Positions 35,444 to 43,158 of a stretch of DNA of 47,345 bases are shown piece after piece. Position numbers and translations under genes: made by a program. Within the stretch, counting starts at the first letter, position 1. Each line of letters starts with the position of its first letter. Source of the DNA: JAVVEH01 sp032251435 (lineage in GTDB: Bacteria; Verrucomicrobiota; Lentisphaeria; Oligosphaerales; MVZH01); contig JAVVEH010000034.1 of assembly GCA_032251435.1 (NCBI GenBank), positions 1 to 47,345 of the forward strand, written 5' to 3'. The notes beneath the pieces were generated by a model, which ran no database searches, had not been told where the DNA came from, and worked only from the letters and a program-made list of their open reading frames with translations.

Positions 35444-36715
35444 ATGGGCAAAACGCCGACATCCTCACGCGACTGGGCGGAATGGACACCGTTGCTGAAA
35501 ATCATGGGTGCCCGAGTCGTGGTTTTGGGTGTGGTTTTGGCTTCCTTGATCGCCGTGGCTCAGCGTGGCGATGGCGCGGATTACCTGCCCTTTTATCTGT
35601 TCATGGTGGTCGCGTTGACCGTGACCGTGATTTACGCTCTGGGTGTCCGCTCCAAGAAAACCGCCGCCGCCAGTGTCATCAATCAATTCGCCGTGGATCC
35701 CCTGGTTGTGACTGGCATGGTGTATTTCACCGGGGGGGTCAACAGCCAACTGTATTTGCTGTATCCCCTGCTCATTCTGGCGGCCGGCATAGCGGTGTCC
35801 GGGCGTCACGCCTTGCATGTCACCGTCCTCTCGGTGCTTCTTTACAGCTTGTTGACCGCCGCGCTCTATTTTGGCATTTTAGTGGTGCCCGGCGCGGAGT
35901 CGGCCGCCATGCCGCCGGGCTTGGATGGGTTTCAAAATTTGCTGTTTAGAAATATGGTGTTTATCATGGTGGGGGGCGCCACGACGTATTTTACGAATGT
36001 GCTGACCCGGCAGGAGGCGGCCATAGAGCGGATTGGCGTGGTGGCTTCCTCAATACTGGAAAATGTGGGAACCGCTTTGCTGGCGGTTGACGCCCAAGGC
36101 AAGGTGGTGAGCGTCAATCAGGCGGCGGCGTCCCTGCTGGGACAACGGGAAGAGGATCTCCGCGGAGGGCCCTTGACCGCGCTTTTCGAAGGGGACACGC
36201 CGGATATCGCCCGCCCGCGGCATGATAAGAAAGTGTGGATGGTCAGGCGGAAAGGTGAAGCCGCCTTCCCGGCTTTTTGCGCGGTCTCCAAAGGAAAATT
36301 CCCCCCCGCGCCCTCCGCCTATGACCAGGACGGCGCGGACCTGAGGGATATGTATTTGCTGACTCTGTTTGATATGAGTGATTCGACCAACACCGGTAGC
36401 GCGGGAGAGCACCGCGAAACAGTCGCGGTCGTGAATGAGATCGCCCATGTTGTGCGCAATCCGCTGACCGCGATCCGGGGGGCGGGGGAGCTTCTCAGCA
36501 ACGCGGTTGATCAGATGTTCGCCGGGTCAGGCCAGTTGTCAAGTGATGATTGGGAAATGATAAAAACCATGTCGCATCTCATTTTTGAACAAAGCCTGGA
36601 GTTGGATGACAAGGTGAAGGATTTTCTTGAGGGGGTGGCGGAAGGATCCACCCAGGTTGAAGAGGCTTTGCGGGAGGCGCGGCGGTGGACGGACACGGTG
36701 GGAAAAACGCCGTAA
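35444..36715 (+). CDS. PilS-like membrane sensor lacking the kinase ATPase domain
   Basis: A 423-residue protein: about six membrane helices (residues about 20-195) of the PilS type, a short coiled region, a PAS domain (about 205-310: ILENVGTALLAVDAQGKVVSVNQAAASLLG) and a histidine-kinase dimerisation helix with a good H-box (EIAHVVRNPLTAI, His335). It then stops about 85 residues later, with no N, G1, F or G2 boxes, so the HATPase_c domain is missing. The next gene (a PilR-type regulator) begins 14 bp on, leaving no room for the missing domain. It is in the pilB-pilC operon. It might be phosphorylated in trans, act as a phosphatase, or signal by binding. Confidence 0.82.
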   Translation: MGKTPTSSRDWAEWTPLLKIMGARVVVLGVVLASLIAVAQRGDGADYLPFYLFMVVALTVTVIYALGVRSKKTAAASVINQFAVDPLVVTGMVYFTGGVNSQLYLLYPLLILAAGIAVSGRHALHVTVLSVLLYSLLTAALYFGILVVPGAESAAMPPGLDGFQNLLFRNMVFIMVGGATTYFTNVLTRQEAAIERIGVVASSILENVGTALLAVDAQGKVVSVNQAAASLLGQREEDLRGGPLTALFEGDTPDIARPRHDKKVWMVRRKGEAAFPAFCAVSKGKFPPAPSAYDQDGADLRDMYLLTLFDMSDSTNTGSAGEHRETVAVVNEIAHVVRNPLTAIRGAGELLSNAVDQMFAGSGQLSSDDWEMIKTMSHLIFEQSLELDDKVKDFLEGVAEGSTQVEEALREARRWTDTVGKTP

Positions 36716-36729
36716 CCGGGTGATGTTCA

Positions 36730-38076
36730 ATGGCCAAAATCTTAATCGTTGATGATGAGGTGGCGATTTTATTGGTTTTGGAACGCATGCTTAAAAGCAA
36801 GGGATTCGATGTGGTCTCGGCGGCGAACCCTGATGACGCTCTGAAGATTTTCTCGGCGGAGGGAGCGGATCTTTTGTTGACCGATTTGCGGCTGAACGCG
36901 TCACGCAACGGATTCGATGTAATGGCCGAATGCCGCAAAATAGCTCCCTCGCTCCCCACCATTGTGATCACCGCCTACGGAACCGTTGATGTCGCCGTGA
37001 AGGCCATCCGGGCCGGCGCCGATGATTTTGTCTGCAAACCCTTTTTTCTCGCTGATTTAACGGCGAAGATTGAACAAGCTCTCATGTCTCGGACGCGTGA
37101 TGGCGAAACCACCGACGCGGCGCGCCATTTTGGCGCCTTGATTGGCGAGTCCGAGGCGATGCGGGAGGTGTACCGCTTGATAGAAAAAGCGGCGAACAGC
37201 GAGTTGCCGGTGTTGATTCAAGGCGAAAGCGGCACGGGGAAAGAGCTGGTCGCGGGCGCCATTCACCGGTCAAGCCGACGGTCACGAAAACCCTGGACGG
37301 CGCTGAATTGCGCCGCGGTGTCCCCTTTGTTACTGGAATCGGAAATGTTCGGGCATGTCGAAGGCGCTTTCACCGGAGCGACCGAAGAGCACGACGGTAT
37401 GTTCTCAGCCGCCGACGGGGGCACCTTGTTTTTAGATGAAGTGGCGACTCTTTCAGGTGATCTGCAGGCGAAACTCCTGCGGGTTCTACAGAACGGGGAA
37501 ATCCGGAGGGTCGGGGATGTCAAACATATTCCGGTTGATGTCCGCCTTATTTCGGCAACCAGTAGTGACTTGCGTGAACTCACCGCCCGGGGAAAATTTC
37601 GTGAAGACGTGTTATTCCGATTGAACGTGATTGATATCCATTTGCCGCCGCTGCGGGAGCGCGGTGAGGATTGGGCGGCGCTGGCGGAGCATTTTTGCCG
37701 GGTTGAGGCGAAGCGGTTGCGCAAAACCGTGAGACTCACGCCCGCCGCCCGGGACGTTTTGGCTGTCTATGACTGGCCGGGAAATGTCCGCGAACTGGCC
37801 AACGCCATCGCTTGCGCCGCCGTGCTGTCTGACGGAGGGCTGATCACGCCCGACGCGTTGCCGCCGGCCTTGCTTGCCCGCAGCGAGAACATTCTAGCTG
37901 AAAAGACCATCCATCATCATAGCCGATCCGGGACATCGTTACAGGATTATTTAAAAGATGTGGAGAAGGACTATGTTAACCGTGTCATCAACGAGGTGGG
38001 CGGCAACCGCAGCGAGGCCGCCAACTTACTGGGGATCAGCCGGGCGACCTTGTACCGAAAATATGGTGAGGAGTGA
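36730..38076 (+). CDS. pilR: Sigma-54-dependent response regulator (PilR/NtrC type)
   Basis: A 448-residue transcription activator. The receiver domain (about 1-120) has Asp8/Asp9, phospho-acceptor Asp52 (LLLTDLRL) and Lys in FVCKPFF. The AAA+ domain (about 140-370) has GESGTGKELVAGAIH (Walker A), GAFTGA (the sigma-54 contact loop), GGTLFLDEVATL (Walker B) and the arginine-finger region FREDVLFRLNV. A Fis-type helix-turn-helix ends the protein (NRSEAANLLGISRATLYRKY). It starts 14 bp after the PilS-like gene. It should drive sigma-54 promoters, classically pilin. Its partner lacks an ATPase domain, so the phosphate source is open. Confidence 0.92.
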   Translation: MAKILIVDDEVAILLVLERMLKSKGFDVVSAANPDDALKIFSAEGADLLLTDLRLNASRNGFDVMAECRKIAPSLPTIVITAYGTVDVAVKAIRAGADDFVCKPFFLADLTAKIEQALMSRTRDGETTDAARHFGALIGESEAMREVYRLIEKAANSELPVLIQGESGTGKELVAGAIHRSSRRSRKPWTALNCAAVSPLLLESEMFGHVEGAFTGATEEHDGMFSAADGGTLFLDEVATLSGDLQAKLLRVLQNGEIRRVGDVKHIPVDVRLISATSSDLRELTARGKFREDVLFRLNVIDIHLPPLRERGEDWAALAEHFCRVEAKRLRKTVRLTPAARDVLAVYDWPGNVRELANAIACAAVLSDGGLITPDALPPALLARSENILAEKTIHHHSRSGTSLQDYLKDVEKDYVNRVINEVGGNRSEAANLLGISRATLYRKYGEE

Positions 38077-38157
38077 AGGCGGATTTCAGGGTGACGATGA
38101 GCCTGATTAATGCATGCGCGTACGTGAGTTTTGAATTGGCGAAAGGGCTTTTAAACA

Positions 38158-39402
38158 GTGCCGAATATGATTCCTAAAGATGATATTCTGACCGCTTACC
38201 GGAATATCACGTCATACATTGTGAACACGCCGTTGCGCCGGTCGCACACGCTGTCCGACCTGTGCGGCTGTGACATGCTGCTCAAGATGGAAAGCCTGCA
38301 GATGACTGGCGCCTTCAAAGAACGCGGCGCGCTGAACCGCCTGCTGGCGCTTTCTGAAGAACAGAAGCGGCGGGGCATTATCGCCGCCAGCGCCGGCAAT
38401 CACGCCCAGGGAGTCGCCTATCACGCTCACCGCATGGGGATAGACGCGACGATTGTGATGCCGGAAGGCACGCCGCTGGTCAAGATCGCCGGGGTGCAGT
38501 TCTGGCGGGCCAATGTGATTCTTCACGGAGCCAGTTACGACGACGCCTACACCTATTCCCGGCAACTGGAAGAGGAGCGCGGTTTGGTCTACATCCATCC
38601 CTTCGCCGATCCGCTGGTGATCGCCGGGCAGGGAACCATCGCGCTGGAGGTGCTGGAGAACGAGTTGGGCCGTGATATGGATGCCGTTGTCGTTCCGCTG
38701 GGCGGCGGCGGGTTGATTGCCGGTATCGGCTCTTATGTCAAACAGACCCGCCCGGAGACACGGGTGATTGGCGTGGAAGTCGAGGGCGTGGCCAGCATGC
38801 GCGATTCGCTGGCCGCCGGGAAGGTGCTCACCTTGGAACCGATCACCACCATCGCTGACGGCATCGCGGTCAAACGGGTCAGCCAGACCACCTTTGATAT
38901 CTGCCGCGACTGTGTGGATGAGATCGTCACGGTCAACGACGGCGAAATCGCCAATGCTATTCTGATGATGCTGGAATACGAAAAAGTGGTCGTCGAGGGC
39001 GGCGGGGTGGTCGCCGTCGCCGCCTTGCTCAACCATAAAATTCCCGGTCTGGAAGGTAAAAAGGTCGTCTCCATTGTTTCCGGGGGGAATATTGACATCA
39101 ATATTCTGTCCCGGATTATTGACCGCGGACTGGATTTCGGCGGCCGGATCGCCCAGATATCGACCCGGCTCAAAGATAAACCCGGCGCTCTGGAAGGCAT
39201 TATCTCCATCTTCCGCCAGGCCGGGGCGAACATTCTGGAAGTGCATCAACACCGCTATTCCAAGGATGTTCCGGTCGGTCAGATCAATGTGTCGTTCACC
39301 CTCGAGACCCGCGATAAAAATCATATCGCCGTCATTGAGCGGGCGCTCCATGACGCGCGCTACGACATCTTTGACATTCATTGGGACAAGCGCCGGACCT
39401 GA
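38158..39402 (+). CDS. ilvA: Threonine ammonia-lyase
   Basis: A 414-residue PLP enzyme converting threonine to 2-oxobutanoate, the first step to isoleucine. Seen: MTGAFKERGALNRL (PLP Lys), SAGNHAQGVAYHA (Asn loop), PLGGGGLIAGIGSYVK (phosphate loop) and a single C-terminal ACT domain (about 335-412: RLKDKPGALEGIISIFRQAGANILEVHQHR). The single ACT domain and ~400-residue length fit the short TdcB/IlvA class rather than the E. coli IlvA with two ACT-like domains. The start is GTG 38158 or ATG 38167; AAAGGG upstream is compatible with either. It is followed by a T-rich terminator-like sequence. Confidence 0.94.
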   Translation: MPNMIPKDDILTAYRNITSYIVNTPLRRSHTLSDLCGCDMLLKMESLQMTGAFKERGALNRLLALSEEQKRRGIIAASAGNHAQGVAYHAHRMGIDATIVMPEGTPLVKIAGVQFWRANVILHGASYDDAYTYSRQLEEERGLVYIHPFADPLVIAGQGTIALEVLENELGRDMDAVVVPLGGGGLIAGIGSYVKQTRPETRVIGVEVEGVASMRDSLAAGKVLTLEPITTIADGIAVKRVSQTTFDICRDCVDEIVTVNDGEIANAILMMLEYEKVVVEGGGVVAVAALLNHKIPGLEGKKVVSIVSGGNIDINILSRIIDRGLDFGGRIAQISTRLKDKPGALEGIISIFRQAGANILEVHQHRYSKDVPVGQINVSFTLETRDKNHIAVIERALHDARYDIFDIHWDKRRT

Positions 39403-39418
39403 AACGGGCGTTTTTTTT
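39391..39418 (+). terminator. Probable intrinsic terminator of ilvA
   Basis: CGCC (39391-39394) can pair with GGCG (39407-39410), directly followed by eight T (39411-39418). The stem is short and overlaps the ilvA stop codon, so confidence is moderate. Confidence 0.45.
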
Positions 39419-39500
39419 CCGGGGGAGAATACTTGTCCCGAACGTTGCCGTTCCCTTTGGTCACAGCTTTCGACAAGCTCAAGCCTTTGCCTTCCGCGGT

Positions 39501-39766
39501 CTTGGATTCCGCGGCCTGCCTCGGCGTAGCGACCCCTCGGGGTTCGGAATCCCCGATCCGAACGGAATGAGACAAGGTCACTTATTTTGCAACCATGTTC
39601 GACTGCTCAACACGGATGCATCCGAGACGGATGCGCTCCATGGACCGATTTCTGCCTGACTGCCTCTGGTAGTTCCCGAAATCAGCCATATCGACCAGTC
39701 AAAAACCGCTGGCTCATCATTCTTGTCTCAGAAGAGCCACAAAGGGCGTAGACGGGTCTCCGCGGC
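39501..39766. repeat. Dispersed ~250-bp repeat, copy 1
   Basis: About 266 bp that recur in direct orientation at 42678-42923, on the other side of the PEP-CTERM gene. An inner core of about 80 bp (from AGACAAGGTCACTTATTTTG near 39574 to about 39652) is identical in both. It contains an inverted repeat GCATCC-GAGAC-GGATGC (39618-39634). This copy has about 20 extra bases (near 39654-39674) absent from copy 2, and the outer parts diverge moderately. Both copies end at CCGCGGC. No transposase lies nearby. Confidence 0.92.
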
Positions 39767-40333
39767 CCTTTGGCTTCCGCGGGTGTCAACGCGCGGCATG
39801 GGAAATTTCCGTCATTCCCCGTCTTTAAGAATGCGTTTAGTGGCTTTCCACGCCGAAGGTGTTTTCTCTTATAGCCAGGGGTTGTCTCAACCCTGGGTTT
39901 ATGGACAGAATCGACATCAACCCCGCCGGGGTTGCGGCGCTTCCAATCGTTTTCCGTAATCGTCGTCCGTCTTAAGGCGTAGCCGTGCTCCTGATCGCCC
40001 TGGCGGCCCATAACCTCGGCTATCCCGACAAGATACGCTTCGTTCGTACATTCATGCCAAACATCCTCGCCGACTAGGCTTGGGGGATGCCAACATTCAA
40101 AAAACCCATTTTGTGAAACCCTAACAAAAAAGGGAAAAATAATTTGCAATCCAATCGGATAAGGTGTATCTTTTCGCATAGTATAAAATTTTCATTCGGT
40201 AAACATTCGGAATAACCGACATGTTGCATGCCTGCCGACGTGATTAAAGCGGTTTTATATGAACACATCTTTTGTGATCCGAACCAGCAGTCCAACCCGC
40301 GGCGCCGCCGCAAGCCAACCCAAGGAGACCACC
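39767..40333. other. Gene-poor region upstream of the PEP-CTERM gene
   Basis: No supported gene. A minus-strand open frame (39682-40179, 165 codons) runs through repeat copy 1 and this stretch, Arg-rich at its C-terminal end with no recognisable domain; I do not call it. From about 40100 the sequence becomes A/T-rich and contains a promoter candidate for the downstream gene. Confidence 0.5.
40144..40172 (+). promoter_or_regulatory. Candidate promoter of the PEP-CTERM gene
   Basis: TTGCAA (40144-40149), a 17-bp spacer and TATCTT (40167-40172) in A/T-rich sequence 160 bp before the gene. A second A/T-rich box TATAAAAT is at about 40182-40189. Confidence 0.4.
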
Positions 40334-42346
40334 ATGAAGACACGTCATTTCGCCACTCTCATCGCCGCTCTCGTCGCTGGGATTATGTTCGCCACCGCGA
40401 GCCTCCAGGGGGCCATAATTTTCACGGAAGATTTTGAAACCCCGGACATTACAGCCGGTACCTATGCGCAAGGCACGACTCCCACTGGCTGGGTCAGAGC
40501 AGATCAAGGATATCATGCTACTTATCACGGAATCATTGACTCGAATTCGGGCGCGCTGTTCACGCCGCCTCCCGCGATTGATCCGGATGACGGCACGACG
40601 GTTCTGCTTGCCGGTGGCGATCAGAGCTATGCGTTCCGCTACACCAACAGCGGTCTGACCTCAGGCGAAGGACAGATCACTGCCAGCGGCATCCAGGCCG
40701 AAACAGTTTACCGGGTCGTGTTCGGCGGTGTTCAAGATGTGTCTGGCACTAATCCAGACGGTTACAACGCGCTTTTGTACGCACTGGATTCCGGTGTCGC
40801 CCGCAATGATGCCCGAAGCAATCCCACGGGTGCGGCCGTGCTGGATTCCGTGAGTAAATCAAACGGCTGGAGCGATGGTTCCACCTTCTACGACAGCATG
40901 ACCTATACATCCGGTTTGTTCAGTGATACGAATCTGGGCCGTGACTTGACCGTCCGGTTCAGAGGCGCCACAAGTAGCGCCATTATCGACAGTGTGGTTG
41001 TGGAAGCGACCGCGCTATATCCCAACGCCTACTGGAACGGCGGCACCACCGGCGGTGTCTGGGATACGGATGTGGAATGGAATGACCAGAATGACCTACT
41101 GGGCACGGACAGTGCCTGGACCGTGGGGCGCACGGCCGTTTTCGGCGCCGGTACCACCGATGTCGGCGTGAACGGTAATATCAGTATTGGCAGTTTGAGC
41201 CTGAATGATGGTTTGGTCCTGTCGGAAGCTGACGGAACCGGCGATCTCCTGACACTCAACCGGGACGCGGCTTTTACTGTCAGTTCCGGCACCGCGACAA
41301 TGGGCGTGGGTATCGCCGGAACCGACATTATGGGCAAAATGGGCGCCGGCACGCTGGTCCTGACAGGTGACAACTCATCATTCTCCGGCGAAACACGGAT
41401 TCTTGCCGGCACTCTTCAAGTCGGTGACGGCACGACAGATGGAACACTCGGCAGCGGAGCCGTCAGTAACAGTGGCGTGTTGTCTTTCAATGTCGCCGGT
41501 TCTCAGACCGTCGGCAATAACATCTCCGGCACGGGCAGTCTGACGAAAGACGGCGCCGGAACGGTCACCCTGAGCGGCAGCAATAATTATGCCGGCGGCA
41601 CCACCATTTCCGCCGGGAAAGTGCAGGTTGGCGGTGACGGTCATCTGGGCACGGCTGGTGTGGCCATCGGCGCGGCCGGTGAACTCGAATACACGGGCAG
41701 CGCCACGATCCCGACTCTTTCCGGCAGCGGAACTCTGACGCTGTCCAGCGGCACGGCGACGGTCTCCTCGGATAACAGCGCCTTCAGCGGCGCCACGAAC
41801 GTTTCCGGCACCCTGGTTGTCAACGGCAGCCTGGGCGGGACAACAGCCATCCTCAGCGGCGGCACATTGATGGGAGCGGGCGCCCTGAGCAGCGTGACGG
41901 TCAACGCCGGTGGCACCCTCGCCCCGGGAAATAGCATCGACACGATTACTGTCGGTGACCTGACATTGTCCGGCACCTACGAATGGGAAGTTGATAATGC
42001 AGGGAGTGACCTGGTGGTTGTCGACGGTACTCTCGGGACGGGTAGTCTGGATATTTCCGGCGATGTCATTGTCGATATTACGCCTTTGGACGGCGCCTAC
42101 TTCTCCGCCAGTCAAGTCTTCACGCTGTTCACCTATGATGGCACGCTTACTACAGATGGTCTAGCCAATGACCTGACTGTCACCTATGGTGGAATCGCAT
42201 CCAAGTGGCTGACCCAAGGCGCGATATTCGCCGACACCGGCATCGCGATCACGCTGACGGGGATTGAATACATCCCCGAGCCGTCCACGATGATTTTGGC
42301 CGGACTGGGCCTGGCCGGGCTGAGCCTGCGCCGGCGGCGGCGCTAA
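40334..42346 (+). CDS. PEP-CTERM surface protein with autotransporter-type beta-strand repeats
   Basis: A 670-residue exported protein. It has a signal peptide (MKTRHFATLIAALVAG, cleaved near SLQGA), then a jelly-roll-like domain (about 30-230: FTEDFETPDITAGTY, YALDSGVARNDARSN, TVRFRGATSSAIIDSVVVEA). Passenger-associated repeats follow (about 235-570: GAGTLVLTGDNSSFSGETRILAGTLQVG, GAGTVTLSGSNNYAGGTTISAGKVQVG, NAGGTLAPGNSIDTITVGDL). The exosortase sorting tail is EPSTMILAGLGLAGLSLRRRRR (PEP motif, helix, Arg cluster). AAGGAGA precedes ATG 40334; the frame is open from 40259 but the signal peptide sets the start. PEP-CTERM proteins are anchored and processed by exosortase, usually with exopolysaccharide. 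It lies between the two ~250-bp repeats. Confidence 0.9.
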   Translation: MKTRHFATLIAALVAGIMFATASLQGAIIFTEDFETPDITAGTYAQGTTPTGWVRADQGYHATYHGIIDSNSGALFTPPPAIDPDDGTTVLLAGGDQSYAFRYTNSGLTSGEGQITASGIQAETVYRVVFGGVQDVSGTNPDGYNALLYALDSGVARNDARSNPTGAAVLDSVSKSNGWSDGSTFYDSMTYTSGLFSDTNLGRDLTVRFRGATSSAIIDSVVVEATALYPNAYWNGGTTGGVWDTDVEWNDQNDLLGTDSAWTVGRTAVFGAGTTDVGVNGNISIGSLSLNDGLVLSEADGTGDLLTLNRDAAFTVSSGTATMGVGIAGTDIMGKMGAGTLVLTGDNSSFSGETRILAGTLQVGDGTTDGTLGSGAVSNSGVLSFNVAGSQTVGNNISGTGSLTKDGAGTVTLSGSNNYAGGTTISAGKVQVGGDGHLGTAGVAIGAAGELEYTGSATIPTLSGSGTLTLSSGTATVSSDNSAFSGATNVSGTLVVNGSLGGTTAILSGGTLMGAGALSSVTVNAGGTLAPGNSIDTITVGDLTLSGTYEWEVDNAGSDLVVVDGTLGTGSLDISGDVIVDITPLDGAYFSASQVFTLFTYDGTLTTDGLANDLTVTYGGIASKWLTQGAIFADTGIAITLTGIEYIPEPSTMILAGLGLAGLSLRRRRR

Positions 42347-42398
42347 GGCGAGTTCCCCGCGGAGGCGCGGCAAGCCTGAAGCGGCCACCAACATGCAG

Positions 42399-42432
42399 CG
42401 CCGGATCCTCTTCGGAGGGTCCGGCGTTTTTT
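42399..42432 (+). terminator. Strong intrinsic terminator of the PEP-CTERM gene
   Basis: A 12-bp stem CGCCGGATCCTC / GAGGGTCCGGCG (42399-42410, 42415-42426; one G-T pair) closed by a TTCG tetraloop and followed by TTTTTT (42427-42432). Confidence 0.95.
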
Positions 42433-42440
42433 ATGTAAAG

Positions 42441-42489
42441 GGCTGAAGGCTGAAGGCGGAGGGCGGAAAGCGGAGGGCGGAAGAAAGAG
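42441..42489. repeat. Heptad repeat tract (GGCTGAA/GGCGGAA type)
   Basis: Seven consecutive 7-bp words: GGCTGAA, GGCTGAA, GGCGGAG, GGCGGAA, AGCGGAG, GGCGGAA, GAAAGAG. It lies 8 bp beyond the terminator of the PEP-CTERM gene. Period is 7, as in the tracts at 1-80 and 18542-18670, but the word is different. Confidence 0.85.
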
Positions 42490-42510
42490 TGTGGATGGTG
42501 GGTGGTAAAT

Positions 42511-42675
42511 CGTGAAGACGTTAAAATCGTTAAAATCGTGAAAATCGTTGGAAATCGTTGAAGTCGTTGAAAGTCGTTGAAAGTCGTTGAAAGTCGTTGA
42601 AAATCGTTGAAAATCGTTGAAAATCGTTGGAAATCGTTGAAAGTCGTTGAAAGTCGTTGAAGGCGTTGAAGTCGT
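42511..42675. repeat. 9-11 bp repeat array (AAAGTCGTTG type)
   Basis: About sixteen imperfect units of 9-11 bp built on TCGTTGAAA, with runs of exact 10-mers (AAGTCGTTGA). There are no spacers, so it is not CRISPR. It abuts repeat copy 2. The same word forms the array at the right edge of the window (47230-47345). Confidence 0.93.
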
Positions 42676-42677
42676 CT

Positions 42678-42923
42678 CTTGGATTCCGCGGCCTGTCTCG
42701 GCGTAGCGATCCGTCGAGGGCGCGGGTCCCCGCTCCGAACAGGAAGAGACAAGGTCACTTATTTTGCAACCATGTTCGACTGCTCAACACGGATGCATCC
42801 GAGACGGATGCGCTCCATGGACCGATTTCGTCCCGAAATCAGCCATATCGACCAGTCAAAAACCGCTGGCTCATCATTCTTGTCTCAGAAGAGCCACAAA
42901 GGGCGTAGACGGGTCCCCGCGGC
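42678..42923. repeat. Dispersed ~250-bp repeat, copy 2
   Basis: Direct repeat of 39501-39766, about 20 bp shorter, with an identical ~80-bp core containing the GCATCC-GAGAC-GGATGC inverted repeat. It begins 2 bp after the 9-11 bp array ends. The two copies bracket the PEP-CTERM gene and its terminator (about 2.9 kb between them). Confidence 0.92.
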
Positions 42924-43158
42924 AGTAAAGAGCGCCGGGTCCGGCGCGTTATTGAATGTTTCCTACTATGGATACCGCGGGCGGCTCGCGGGATGGGAAC
43001 CCCGGTCCACTCTTTCAGTTTGTTTATCTTTTTCCTGTTGTGCGCCCTGAATAACAGGGTAAATTAGGCCCCTCGCACCCAAAATGTCCGCTCGCACAAG
43101 GCGCGCCTGAAACCGCGCCGCGGCCGGCGGCGGATCCACCAAGCAGACAGGACACAGA
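42924..43158. other. Upstream region of the GH2 gene
   Basis: A 235-bp gap holding a perfect 7-bp stem GCGCCGG-GT-CCGGCGC (42932-42947) without a T run. AGGA lies 6 bp before the GH2 start. No clear promoter or operator was recognised. Confidence 0.4.

Noticed and set aside
36716..36971. Missing HATPase_c domain of the PilS-like sensor in another frame
   Set aside because: The regulator gene begins 14 bp after the sensor stop, and no ATPase N/G boxes appear in either other forward frame near the junction.
42511..42675. Possible CRISPR array
   Set aside because: Units of 9-11 bp repeat back to back with no unique spacers and no cas genes; it is a simple tandem array. The same holds for 47219-47345.
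39501..42923. Composite transposon carrying the PEP-CTERM gene
   Set aside because: The flanking repeats encode no transposase, have no matched terminal inverted repeats at their outer ends, and no target duplication was found.
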